Shown piece by piece: positions 17,136 to 25,023 of a stretch of DNA of 64,000 bases; position 1 is the first letter of the stretch; each line of letters opens with the position of its first letter. This DNA is from Novosphingobium sp. (GTDB taxonomy: Bacteria > Pseudomonadota > Alphaproteobacteria > Sphingomonadales > Sphingomonadaceae). The stretch covers positions 1 through 64,000 of the forward strand of contig JADLHU010000051.1 of assembly GCA_020848655.1 (NCBI GenBank), read 5' to 3'. The position numbers and the translations under genes are program-made. The notes below the pieces were generated by a model, which ran no database searches, was not told the DNA's origin, and saw nothing but the letters and a program-made list of their open reading frames with translations.

Positions 17136-19301
17136 CTAGAAGCTGACTCGTGCCGTCAGGCGCAAGTCGCGGCCCGAAATCGGGGCGTAGTCCTTCAGGA
17201 AGGACGCGTGCCGCCGTGCGTTCACATCGAACAGGTTGTTCGCCGAAAGCGCGAAGCTGAGCGGGCGGTCCTGCCCCCAGGGCCGGATATTCGCTTCGAG
17301 GTTGACCATGGTGTAGCCCTTGGTCGTGGTTTCGAATTCGGCGACGCGGTTCTGCGTGGTCACGTGCTCGACTTCCCCGCGCACGTCGAACGTGGGGGTT
17401 TCCAGCCCAAGGCCGCCCAGCACGCGCAGCGGCGGGATGCGCGGCGCGGGCCCGACCCCCTTGATCGTGGCGTGGACATAGTCGGCCAGCCCATCGGCCA
17501 CCACCTTGCTCTCGCCAAAGCGCGCCAGGGTCAGCGTGCCTTGCACTTCGAACCCGTAATAGCGCGCATCGGCCTGGCTGAAGGCATAGACGGGCAGGCC
17601 GTCCTCGCTATCGCCGGTCAGGTCTTCGTAGATGAAGTTGGAAAACCAGTTGTGATAGGCCGAGGCTTCGAAGCTGTAGTCACGGCCGCTGCCGCGCAGG
17701 ATCGCTTCCACGCCCTTGGACTTTTCGGTGCGGAATTCGGGATTGCCCAGTTCGTAGGCGGCGGTGCCGGCATGCGCGCCATTGGCGAAGAGTTCCTCGG
17801 CCGCCGGCGCGCGCGCGGTGCGCGACAGGGTCAGGCCCAGGCGCCAGTCGGGCGCGATGGCATAGGACGCGCCAAGCGAGCCGGACACCACGTCGAAATC
17901 GCGGCTGCCCCTGAAGAACTGCGGCTGATCGGGTCCGGGCAGGGCGGATAGCGCGCTGTGTTCATAGCGCGCGCCGGCTTCCACCTTGAACGCGCCGTAA
18001 TCAAGCTGTTGCAACGTGAACAGACCGATCTGCGCGGTGCGGTTCTTGGGCAGGAACGCCTCGTCGCCCACCACGTTGAAATCGCGGGTGAAGAACTGCG
18101 CGCCGGTAACCCCGCGCCAGGCGCCGTGGCGGGCCTGGGTCAGTTCGAGGCGGCCTTCCAGCCCCTTGTTGGAGAACGCGGTGCCGATCGCGCCGTCTTC
18201 CTCCAGTTCGAAGTGGCGATAGTTGGCATAGCCCATGCGCAGCGCCACCTTGTCGAGAAGGCCAGAGGTCTGCACTTCGGCACGAAGGTCGAAGCGGTTC
18301 TGCACCAGGCTGAGGCGCGGGGCTTCCTGTTCCTGCCCCGGTTGCGTGGCGAAGCGCAGCGGCACGCCATAAAGGCTGTCGTAATGGCCATAGGACACGC
18401 CGATATTGCCGCTGTCGCCGATGTAGGCCAGCCCCGCGCCGGCGGTCCAGGTCTTGCTGGCGGTGTTGGGCAGCCGCCCTTTGACGGCGGCGTTGGCGGC
18501 AAAGTCCACCTCGCTGTCGGGATCGGCGGGCAAAAGGCTGGATGCGATGGCCTGCGCGCGCAGCGCCGGGGTCAGCGCATGGCCGCCGATGCGGATGTCG
18601 TCGGTCTTGGTATAGCTGCCGTCGGCATGGGCGACCCAGCCGCCGCCCAGCGGCGCATCGACCGCGCCCGCCGCAGAGCGTTCCTTCGCCGCGCTGGCAT
18701 AACCGCCCTGCGCATCGACGTGGATCGCCTCGTCCGGTACGGAAACGGGAATGCGCCGGTCGATGACGTTGACCACGCCGCCGATGGCGGACGAGCCATA
18801 GAGCAGCGATTGCGGCCCGCGCAGCACTTCGATGCGCTGCGCCAGCAGCGGGTTGATCGCGGCGGCATGGTCGGCCGATGTGTTCGACACGTCGATCGAG
18901 CCGAGGCCATCGGTCAGCAGCCGCACGCGCTCGCCCTGCATGCCGCGCAGCACCGGGCGCGATGCCGTGGGGCCGAACGAAGTGGCCGAAACCCCGGGCG
19001 TGCGCGCCAGCGTCTCGCCGATAGAGGGGCGCAGCGACTGGGCCAGGTCCGCGCCTTGCACCACCGCGACGCTTGACAGCATGTCGCCGCGTTGGGTGGG
19101 CAGCACGCCGGTTACGATGATCTCGCGGCTGGTCTGCTGGTGATAGCCCTTGCCATCGGCAGGCGCGGGGGCCTGATCGCCGGATGCCTGGTCGCCGGCG
19201 GGCGCACTATTGGCGGCCGGCGGTGCGGTGTCTTCGGCCTGGGCCGCAACCGGCAGGGACAGGGCGGCCGCAGCCAGCCCCGCGCGCATTGCAATTCGCA
19301 T
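17136..19301 (-). CDS. znuD: TonB-dependent receptor, ZnuD-like (probable zinc uptake)
   Basis: A 721-residue outer-membrane receptor. It has a Sec signal peptide ending near 'AAQAEDT', a TonB-box-like 'REIIVTGVLP', a plug domain (about 60-180, 'LRGMQGERVRLLTDGLGSID') and a 22-strand barrel ending in aromatic Phe. The C-terminal 'RRHASFLKDYAPISGRDLRL' resembles ZnuD zinc receptors. A Zur-box-like palindrome sits about 90 bases upstream, which supports zinc. The ATG at 19301 has GAGG five bases before it. It is convergent with ahpF. Substrate is inferred; copper or another metal complex is possible. Confidence 0.75.
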   Translation of the reverse strand: MRIAMRAGLAAAALSLPVAAQAEDTAPPAANSAPAGDQASGDQAPAPADGKGYHQQTSREIIVTGVLPTQRGDMLSSVAVVQGADLAQSLRPSIGETLARTPGVSATSFGPTASRPVLRGMQGERVRLLTDGLGSIDVSNTSADHAAAINPLLAQRIEVLRGPQSLLYGSSAIGGVVNVIDRRIPVSVPDEAIHVDAQGGYASAAKERSAAGAVDAPLGGGWVAHADGSYTKTDDIRIGGHALTPALRAQAIASSLLPADPDSEVDFAANAAVKGRLPNTASKTWTAGAGLAYIGDSGNIGVSYGHYDSLYGVPLRFATQPGQEQEAPRLSLVQNRFDLRAEVQTSGLLDKVALRMGYANYRHFELEEDGAIGTAFSNKGLEGRLELTQARHGAWRGVTGAQFFTRDFNVVGDEAFLPKNRTAQIGLFTLQQLDYGAFKVEAGARYEHSALSALPGPDQPQFFRGSRDFDVVSGSLGASYAIAPDWRLGLTLSRTARAPAAEELFANGAHAGTAAYELGNPEFRTEKSKGVEAILRGSGRDYSFEASAYHNWFSNFIYEDLTGDSEDGLPVYAFSQADARYYGFEVQGTLTLARFGESKVVADGLADYVHATIKGVGPAPRIPPLRVLGGLGLETPTFDVRGEVEHVTTQNRVAEFETTTKGYTMVNLEANIRPWGQDRPLSFALSANNLFDVNARRHASFLKDYAPISGRDLRLTARVSF

Positions 19302-19385
19302 TTTCACCTCTGGGTCAGATAACGGGATCGGATCGGACGGGGGGCCGGCCCCCGCGCTTGCCATGCTGCATAGCGGCACGAATCG

Positions 19386-19406
19386 GATGTGACAATATTA
19401 CATATC
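19386..19406 (-). promoter_or_regulatory. Zur-like box upstream of the receptor gene
   Basis: ATGT-N9-ACAT (19387-19403) lies in a short AT-rich patch and extends to GAT/ATC on the flanks. Alphaproteobacterial Zur boxes have the same ATGT-N9-ACAT spacing around a TATAAT-like centre. It is 86-102 bases before the receptor start. Confidence 0.5.
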
Positions 19407-19482
19407 ATTCATTTGCCGCAATCCGGCCCCCGGCCCCCGCACCGGCTTGGATGCGGCGGGCGGCGCTGGTAAGGTTGGCCCC

Positions 19483-19686
19483 ATGGCCGAGATCATCAAC
19501 CTGCGAATGGCGCGCAAGGCGCGGGCACGCGCCGAGGCCGGGCGCAAGGCCGAGGCCAATCGCCGCAAGCACGGCGAAACCGCCGCCGAACGCCAGCGGC
19601 GCGAGATGGCAGGGGCCCGGCTGGCGCGTGAGGTCGACGGCGCCCGCCGCGAACCGGCGCCCGATCGGACGGATGGCACGGACTGA
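19483..19686 (+). CDS. DUF4169 family protein
   Basis: A 67-residue, highly charged protein (Arg/Lys/Glu/Ala-rich) starting 'MAEIINLRMARKARAR', the conserved N-terminus of DUF4169. The family is found in alphaproteobacteria and has no known function. A helical, possibly RNA- or protein-binding peptide is likely. The start is set by AAGG eight bases upstream of the ATG. It is divergent from the ZnuD-like receptor and precedes a universal stress gene by 95 bases. Confidence 0.75.
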   Translation: MAEIINLRMARKARARAEAGRKAEANRRKHGETAAERQRREMAGARLAREVDGARREPAPDRTDGTD

Positions 19687-19781
19687 TCGTCTGCCACCTG
19701 CGTAGATAACCGGACTCGCGTTCCGCGCGCGATCTGGCACTATCGCCCGATAAAGGGGGACAAACCCCGCAGGGAGGCGAG

Positions 19782-20582
19782 ATGACGAAGGTCCTGTTGC
19801 TCGTGCACGACGATCCCGGTCAGGAAGCACGAATCCAGGTGGCGGTGGCGCTGGCGCGGGCCTTGCCCGATGCGCGCCTGCATTGCCTCGACGTGTCCCC
19901 CTATCCCACGGTCTACGATCCGGGCTGGAGCCTTGCCCCGCCCATGGTGATCGATGAAACCGAGGCGGAGGCCGCCAACAGCGCCCGCGTGCGCGAACGG
20001 ATCGCCGGCGAAGGCATCGACTGGCGTTGGCACAAGCAGCGCGGCGATTTCGGCGATTGCCTGATGGCGGCGGCGCAAGTGGTCAACATCATCGTGCTCA
20101 ACCGCCGCTTCGATGGATCGCGGCGGCCCGATATGATCGGCCTCGTCTCGCGCGTGCTGACGCACAGCCCGGCGCTGGTCATCGCGGTCGATCCCGAACG
20201 TCGCACGTTCGATCTGGCCAGGCCCGCGATCGTGGCATGGGACGGATCGCCCAAAGTGCTCGGCGCGCTGGAACGGGCGTTGCCGATGCTGACGCTCGCC
20301 ACGCGCGTCGTGCTGTTCCAGGCCGGGTCTCTGCCAAAAGCCGCGCTGCCGGCGGACGCGGGCCTGCGCAAGCTGGCCGAACACGGCATTGCCGCCGAAG
20401 TGGAGATCGACGCCGACGCCAAGGACCCGGTGCTGGCGATCATCGCGGCGGCGAAGCGGCTGGGCGCGGGCTATTGCGTGATGGGCGGCTTCAGCCACAG
20501 CCGCCTGCGCGAGGCGCTGCTGGGCGGGGTCAGCCGCGACTTGCTGACATGCGCGTCTCTGCCGCTGGTCATGGCGCATTGA
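19782..20582 (+). CDS. Universal stress protein, tandem UspA domains
   Basis: A 266-residue cytoplasmic protein made of two UspA-like halves: residues 1-135 ('KVLLLVHDDPGQEARIQVAVALARAL') and 145-266 ('AIVAWDGSPKVLGALERALPML' to 'GGFSHSRLREALLGGVSRDLLTCASLPLVMAH'). The second half ends in the classic G-x-F-S-H-S-R-L-x-E-x-L-L-G-G segment associated with ATP binding. The first half looks degenerate. A strong AGGGAGG precedes the ATG. Such proteins serve stress survival; the specific cue is not evident. Confidence 0.88.
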   Translation: MTKVLLLVHDDPGQEARIQVAVALARALPDARLHCLDVSPYPTVYDPGWSLAPPMVIDETEAEAANSARVRERIAGEGIDWRWHKQRGDFGDCLMAAAQVVNIIVLNRRFDGSRRPDMIGLVSRVLTHSPALVIAVDPERRTFDLARPAIVAWDGSPKVLGALERALPMLTLATRVVLFQAGSLPKAALPADAGLRKLAEHGIAAEVEIDADAKDPVLAIIAAAKRLGAGYCVMGGFSHSRLREALLGGVSRDLLTCASLPLVMAH

Positions 20583-20724
20583 AGTGATTTCGAGCCCGAT
20601 GGAATCATCTGGCGACTCGGAAATCACGGGAAACCAGGAATCGGGAATGCAGCCCTTGATGCAATCGAGGGCGGACGCGCTCCAGGGCAGGGCGTCGATC
20701 CGGCGTGGGCCGGGCCAGCCCCGC

Positions 20725-21963
20725 TCAGATGTGGATTTCGGCCAGCGCGCCGCGCATGCAGTGGTTTGACATCATCGCCGCGCCATAGCCGCCGGCATTC
20801 AGGAACGCGATGTGATCGCCTTCGCGCAGTGGCGGCATGGGGTGGTCCTCGGCCCACAGGTCGATCGCTTCGTTGATGTTGCCGGCGATCGTCATGCGCT
20901 GCCAGCGTGCCGTGTCATGTTCGCGCAACAGGCAGGCGGCCGGTTCGCAGGGCAGGCCGTAATGCACCGGCTCGGGGTGGAGGTTGAAGCCGCCCGCCAC
21001 GCTGGCGAACGTGGTGTCGCGCTTGCGCTCCACATCGGTCACTTCCAGCACCAGCAGGCCGGCATCCTTGACCAGATAGTCGCCCGGTTCGACCGCGATG
21101 GCCACGCCGCGCCCGGCGAACTGGCGGGCCAGGATGGCGGACCATTGGGCCAGGTCCAGCGCTGGATCGCCGGCGCGGTGCGGCAGGCCCAGCCCGCCGC
21201 CGATGTTGACGGTGGCGATGTCCGGGATCGCCTCGGCGGCATCGTCGAGGAACGCCAGCGCCGCCGCGACCGCCTGTTCCCAGCGATCGAGTTGCGGCGC
21301 GAGATAGCCGCAGCCGACATGGAAGTGCAGCGTCGTTAGGCGCAGGTCGAAGCGGCGCGCCATGGCCAGCGCTTCGGCCCACTGTTCGCGATAGATGCCG
21401 AACTTGGTGGTCTTCGCACCGGCATAGGTCAGCTTGTCGCTGTCGGCATAGCCGATGCCCGTGGCGGGGTTGACGCGCAGGCCGATGTCGCGGCCCGGCG
21501 CGCGTTCGCCGATGCGGCGGACCATGCCGATCGTGTCGCAATTGATGTGGAGGCCCGGCACCGCGAGCAGGCGATCGAGATCGCGGCTGGAAACGCCGGT
21601 GCCGGTAAAGCTGATGTCGGTGCCGGCAAAGCCGCAGGCCAGCGCCAGGTCCACTTCGTCGGGCGAACAGACATCGGCGCCGCAGCGCCCGCTGGCCGCC
21701 AGCCGTTGCAGCAGCGGCGCGTAGCGGTTGGCCTTGATCGCGTAATAGGCGCGCGTTGCGCAGCCGCTGGCCGCCAGCGCCGCCAGCACGCGGCTCAGAT
21801 TGGCCTCAACCCGATCGAGCGAATAGATATAAAGCGGCGCACCGGCCGCTTCGGCCAGTTCCAGCACGTCGCGCCCGGCAAAGCGCAGGCGCCCGTCGCG
21901 ATAGCCCAGATCGTCGCGCTGCCACCACGGCGGCGTTGCCAGGACGGGCGCGGTGTGCGTCAT
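20725..21963 (-). CDS. Fold-type III PLP-dependent decarboxylase (diaminopimelate/ornithine decarboxylase-like)
   Basis: A 412-residue alanine-racemase-fold enzyme. The PLP lysine is Lys77 in 'YYAIKANRYAP'. Further marks are 'HFHVGCG', the glycine loop 'NIGGGLGLP', 'EPGDYLVKDAG', the catalytic Cys in 'GLPCEPAACLL' and the C-terminal 'NAGGYGAAMMSN'. The architecture is that of meso-diaminopimelate decarboxylase and related basic-amino-acid decarboxylases. It need not be the housekeeping LysA. Its ATG overlaps the stop of the upstream SET-domain gene by four bases (ATGA), so the two act together. Exact substrate unknown. Confidence 0.8.
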   Translation of the reverse strand: MTHTAPVLATPPWWQRDDLGYRDGRLRFAGRDVLELAEAAGAPLYIYSLDRVEANLSRVLAALAASGCATRAYYAIKANRYAPLLQRLAASGRCGADVCSPDEVDLALACGFAGTDISFTGTGVSSRDLDRLLAVPGLHINCDTIGMVRRIGERAPGRDIGLRVNPATGIGYADSDKLTYAGAKTTKFGIYREQWAEALAMARRFDLRLTTLHFHVGCGYLAPQLDRWEQAVAAALAFLDDAAEAIPDIATVNIGGGLGLPHRAGDPALDLAQWSAILARQFAGRGVAIAVEPGDYLVKDAGLLVLEVTDVERKRDTTFASVAGGFNLHPEPVHYGLPCEPAACLLREHDTARWQRMTIAGNINEAIDLWAEDHPMPPLREGDHIAFLNAGGYGAAMMSNHCMRGALAEIHI

Positions 21964-22424
21964 TCGGGCCAATGGGGGGCAAGGTGGCGCAGGCCTTCGG
22001 GGTTTGGCAATTCGTGGCGACCGGTGATCCAGCGGCGGCAGGCAGATGCGCCGCAGCGGCAGGCGAACTGGCGAAACAGCACGTCCTCGGTTGCCGCATA
22101 GTCGATGGTCAGCCAGCCGCCGGCCGGAATATCGGCCAGCGCGATAAGTTCGAAGCGGGCCATGTCGAGTCGGCAGTTGGGCGCGCAACTGTGCGACAGG
22201 AAGCCGATGAAGCGCGTGCCGGAAATGTGCCGTCCGGGCGAAACCTGCAACGTGTGCTGGCGCAGTTCGCCATCGATGGTGCCGGTGAAGCGATCGAGCA
22301 CCGCGCCGGCCGTGGCCGCGCGTTCGGTCACCACGCCCAGCCCGCGCGCTTCGCAGCAGGCGATGGCCAGCGTGTCGTTCGTTGCGCCATCCGCCGCAAG
22401 GGCGCGTGGCCCGTTTAGATACAT
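21960..22424 (-). CDS. Small SET-domain protein
   Basis: A 154-residue protein consisting almost only of a SET domain. It shows the pseudoknot motif 'FLSHSCAPNCRLD' (residues 76-87), 'GWLTIDYAATED' with the catalytic-type Tyr109, and a post-SET zinc Cys cluster (Cys122, Cys124, Cys129 in 'CRCGASACRR'). SET proteins transfer methyl groups from S-adenosylmethionine to lysine side chains. It is translationally coupled to a decarboxylase for a basic amino acid. That suggests the substrate could be a small molecule or the partner enzyme rather than a histone, though this is speculative. Confidence 0.82.
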   Translation of the reverse strand: MYLNGPRALAADGATNDTLAIACCEARGLGVVTERAATAGAVLDRFTGTIDGELRQHTLQVSPGRHISGTRFIGFLSHSCAPNCRLDMARFELIALADIPAGGWLTIDYAATEDVLFRQFACRCGASACRRWITGRHELPNPEGLRHLAPHWPE

Positions 22425-22473
22425 CTGCGCGATTCCCCCCGAAATCCGCGACCCGGATCGGGCCGCTGGCGCA

Positions 22474-22911
22474 TCACTCTATGGAGAAAGTCTTAGAAAA
22501 TCGTAGTCGGTTACGGCCTTCTTCGCGCGCGTAGGATACACGATCCATCAGCTTGCGGATCAGGAGCACGCCAAGCCCGCCGATCGCCCGGTCCTCCAGC
22601 GCCAGCGTGGTGTCCGGGTCTTCTCGTGCGAGCGGATCGAACGCGCCGCCGCTGTCGGCCACTTCACCCTCGATGCGGCCTTCGCCGATGATCAGTCGCA
22701 GGTCCACCGTGGGCGTCACGCCGCTTTCGGCCCCACCATGATCGATCGCGTTGCTGATCGCCTCGTCACAGGCGATCATCATGCTTTGCGCGACGGCGGC
22801 GGGAACCGGCGCCGCATCCAGAAACCGCTCGACCTCGTCGAGCAGCGCGGCAAGGCCGGGTCGGCCACTGGCGAGAGTGCGCTCGAAACTCTTGGCGAAA
22901 CTGCTGGCCAT
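22474..22911 (-). CDS. RsbW-type anti-sigma-factor serine kinase / ATP-binding protein
   Basis: A 145-residue GHKL ATPase. The N-box is 'ACDEAISNAIDHGG' (Asn54), the G1 box 'VADSGGAFDP' and the G2 box 'GGLGVLLIRKLMD'. This is the HATPase_c_2 form of the RsbW/SpoIIAB family, which phosphorylates a STAS antagonist and binds a partner such as a sigma factor. A STAS gene is transcribed divergently 135 bases away, and a PP2C phosphatase is 6 kb off, completing a partner-switch set. The start at ATG 22911 is chosen because upstream residues look non-native. No sigma-factor gene is in the window. Confidence 0.87.
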   Translation of the reverse strand: MASSFAKSFERTLASGRPGLAALLDEVERFLDAAPVPAAVAQSMMIACDEAISNAIDHGGAESGVTPTVDLRLIIGEGRIEGEVADSGGAFDPLAREDPDTTLALEDRAIGGLGVLLIRKLMDRVSYAREEGRNRLRFSKTFSIE

Positions 22912-23046
22912 GGCCCTCGTCCCTATCTCGCGGACAGTTGCAATCCCGCAGAAAGCCAGCTTAATCAAGCAGGCGATTATCTCAACGCCGTCCTTGCCGG
23001 GCAGACCCGCATGGCGGGACGGGCGCAGCGCGGAACAACGGGGCCT

Positions 23047-23379
23047 ATGCACATCGAGGAAAACCACACGCCGGGCGCACTGGTGATCGCCGTCAGCGGC
23101 CGGATCGACAGCACCACCGCTGGCGATCTTGAAGCCGTGCTGCCCGCGCGCGTGCAGGCCGAGGACGCCACCGTGCTCGACCTAGCGGACGTCAGCTATG
23201 TCAGTTCGGCCGGGCTGCGCGTGCTACTGAAAGGCGCCAAGACGGCCAAGGCCACGGGCCATCGCCTGACCCTGGCCGGGCTGGCGCCTTCGGTGCAGGA
23301 AGTGTTCGACATCAGCGGCTTCAGCGGCATCTTCCACATCGTGCCCGACGTGGCGTCCGCCTTGGCTGCGCCGGGCTGA
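23047..23379 (+). CDS. STAS-domain anti-sigma factor antagonist
   Basis: A 110-residue single STAS domain ('ALVIAVSGRIDSTTAGDLE', 'ATVLDLADVSYVSSAGLRVLL'). Ser54 in the S-S-A-G-L motif is where RsbV-type proteins are phosphorylated. Unphosphorylated STAS protein would sequester the neighbouring kinase; a PP2C phosphatase would reactivate it. It is divergent from the kinase gene and convergent, one base apart, with the degenerate phosphatase operon. The ribosome-binding site before ATG 23047 is weak. Confidence 0.9.
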   Translation: MHIEENHTPGALVIAVSGRIDSTTAGDLEAVLPARVQAEDATVLDLADVSYVSSAGLRVLLKGAKTAKATGHRLTLAGLAPSVQEVFDISGFSGIFHIVPDVASALAAPG

Positions 23380-23380
23380 T

Positions 23381-24628
23381 TCAGGCCGGCCCGATTGCCG
23401 CGAAGACGCCCGCCGGCGCGATGAGCACGGCGAAACTTTCGATCAGTTCGTGCGGGCTGGCGCCAGCGTGCTGGCCCGCGTGGATCGCGGCGGCGGCTTC
23501 GGTCGCCGGGTCTGCCAGCGCGAGCAGGCGCGGCGCCGTGGCCGCATCGGCGCGAGTCCAGGCCAACGTGCGCTCTTCCACCAAGGCGAAGGCGCGGCGC
23601 GCGATGGCCAGACATTCGGCGGCAGGGCATTCGGCCGGGTCCGCCGTCATCAGCGTGGCTTCCAGATAGCGCTTGGCGGCCAGCGCGTTGGCCAGCGCCT
23701 GCGCGGGCGTTTCGCCCGTGCAGCGGCCCAGCACCACGGCGGCGCGATGGGCATCGCTGGCCAGCGCGATGAAGCAGCCGGGCGCGGCATCGCCCAGCAG
23801 GCGCGTCGCGATCCGGCGCCCGCCAAGGTCCCGTTCGCACGGTCCGAAGCGATCCTGTCGCCAGCCGTCGAGCGCGCCTTGCGGGCTGCGCGCCTGATCG
23901 CGGCGTAGCGCCAGGCGGCGGTCGCGCAGTTCGGCGGCGCGGGCGCTGGCGTCCATCAGGCGCACGGCGGAGGCCAGGTCGCGGGCTTCGCGGATCGCCA
24001 GGTCGCCGCCATCGGGCACGGGGCCGGCGCCGTCGATCGCGGCCAGCGCCCGCGCGTTGGCATCCAGTTCGCGCACGATGCGGCGCGCCACCAGCCAGGC
24101 CAGCAGCGCCGCGATCAGGCCGCCCGCCAGCGCGATCAGCAGCACGATCCGCTTGATCCGCTCGATCCGCGCGAACAGAGGTTCGGCATCGATCGCGGCA
24201 AGGACATAGGCGCCCGGCCCCGCCGGGGCGAGCGCTACCACCTGGCGCGCGCCGGGGGCGGCCTGCGCCATCGGCAGCGCGATCGGCCGGTCCGGGGCCC
24301 TGGCGGGCACGGCGGCCAGCGCCCGGCGCGCCGGAACGAGCGCCAGCGGGGGCGTGTTCGCGCGGACAAGGTACAGCCCGTCAAGCCCGGCGATGCGCGC
24401 GGCGGCGGCGGCAAGGCCCTTGCGGCGCACCGGATCGGCCAGCAGCCGTTCGGCATTGCCGGGCCAGGCCAGGAATTCGGCGGTGGTGACGGCGGCGGAC
24501 AGCGCCTGGGTATCGAGCGCGCGGGCCATTTCGGCGCGCTCCTGGAAATAGAGCAGCGCGCCGTTGACCACGGCCAGCATCAGGAACAGCGGCGCGGTGA
24601 GCAGGATGATCGTCGTGCGGATGGTCAT
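23381..24628 (-). CDS. Membrane sensor with degenerate PP2C/SpoIIE-like domain (pseudophosphatase B)
   Basis: A 415-residue protein. A transmembrane helix at about 5-25, a periplasmic segment to about 180, a second helix (about 187-210) and a HAMP-like stretch precede a cytoplasmic domain. That domain contains 'AAVVLGRCTGETPAQALANALAAKRYLEA', which aligns well with the active phosphatase's 'FFVVGDVSGKGVPAALFMAMTAIRFKA' about 4 kb away. The metal-binding Asp is Arg here. The terminal 'ELIESFAVLIAP' matches 'QSDDIAILVV' without the Asp pair. Catalysis is therefore unlikely. It is last in a four-gene operon; its ATG overlaps the preceding stop by four bases. Recognition as PP2C-derived is my own alignment by eye. 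Confidence 0.6.
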   Translation of the reverse strand: MTIRTTIILLTAPLFLMLAVVNGALLYFQERAEMARALDTQALSAAVTTAEFLAWPGNAERLLADPVRRKGLAAAAARIAGLDGLYLVRANTPPLALVPARRALAAVPARAPDRPIALPMAQAAPGARQVVALAPAGPGAYVLAAIDAEPLFARIERIKRIVLLIALAGGLIAALLAWLVARRIVRELDANARALAAIDGAGPVPDGGDLAIREARDLASAVRLMDASARAAELRDRRLALRRDQARSPQGALDGWRQDRFGPCERDLGGRRIATRLLGDAAPGCFIALASDAHRAAVVLGRCTGETPAQALANALAAKRYLEATLMTADPAECPAAECLAIARRAFALVEERTLAWTRADAATAPRLLALADPATEAAAAIHAGQHAGASPHELIESFAVLIAPAGVFAAIGPA

Positions 24629-25023
24629 GCCCGGCCCTCGCGCTCCAGCGCGGCCAGCCCGACGATGAAATCGGGGCATTCGCGCGCGATGGTGAACAAG
24701 TGCGGCTTGGCCAGGCACAGCGCGGTGAAGCCCTGCGGCCCGGCGTGGTGATCGGCGCGCACCGGCAGGCCGAACAGCACAGAGGGCGCATCGAACACGG
24801 GCACAGCCGGACCAAGCGGGGTCAGAGCATCGCCCTCGCAGCCGACAAAGAGGAACTCGGCGACACTGCCCGCCGCGAGCAGCACCGCACCAGGATCGAA
24901 CCGGCGCTGGCGAGCATGGCGGGCGATGAGCAGCAGCTCGCTTTCATCGAGCAGATGGAACGGCCGCACCGCGCGCAGGACGGTGGCGGTATCCGCGATC
25001 CGGGCGGTGTCCATCCCGTTCAT
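24625..25023 (-). CDS. Cyclic-nucleotide-binding-fold protein (CRP-like sensor domain alone)
   Basis: A 132-residue protein resembling a lone cNMP-binding domain: 'FHLLDESELLLIARHARQRRFDPGAVLLAAGSVAEFLFVGCEGD' has the helix and beta-roll pattern of CRP-type domains. The phosphate-binding cassette is not canonical: the expected Arg is missing in 'GLPVRADHHAGPQGFTAL'. It may bind another ligand or only act as a scaffold. No DNA-binding helix-turn-helix follows. It overlaps both neighbours by four bases (ATGA). HEAT-fused NTT transporters elsewhere sometimes carry cNMP domains in the same chain; here it is a separate gene. Confidence 0.62.
   Translation of the reverse strand: MNGMDTARIADTATVLRAVRPFHLLDESELLLIARHARQRRFDPGAVLLAAGSVAEFLFVGCEGDALTPLGPAVPVFDAPSVLFGLPVRADHHAGPQGFTALCLAKPHLFTIARECPDFIVGLAALEREGRA

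Noticed and set aside
20584-20769. A 61-codon plus-strand ORF after the universal stress gene
   Set aside because: No ribosome-binding site or family likeness, and it runs into the 3' end of the opposite-strand decarboxylase.
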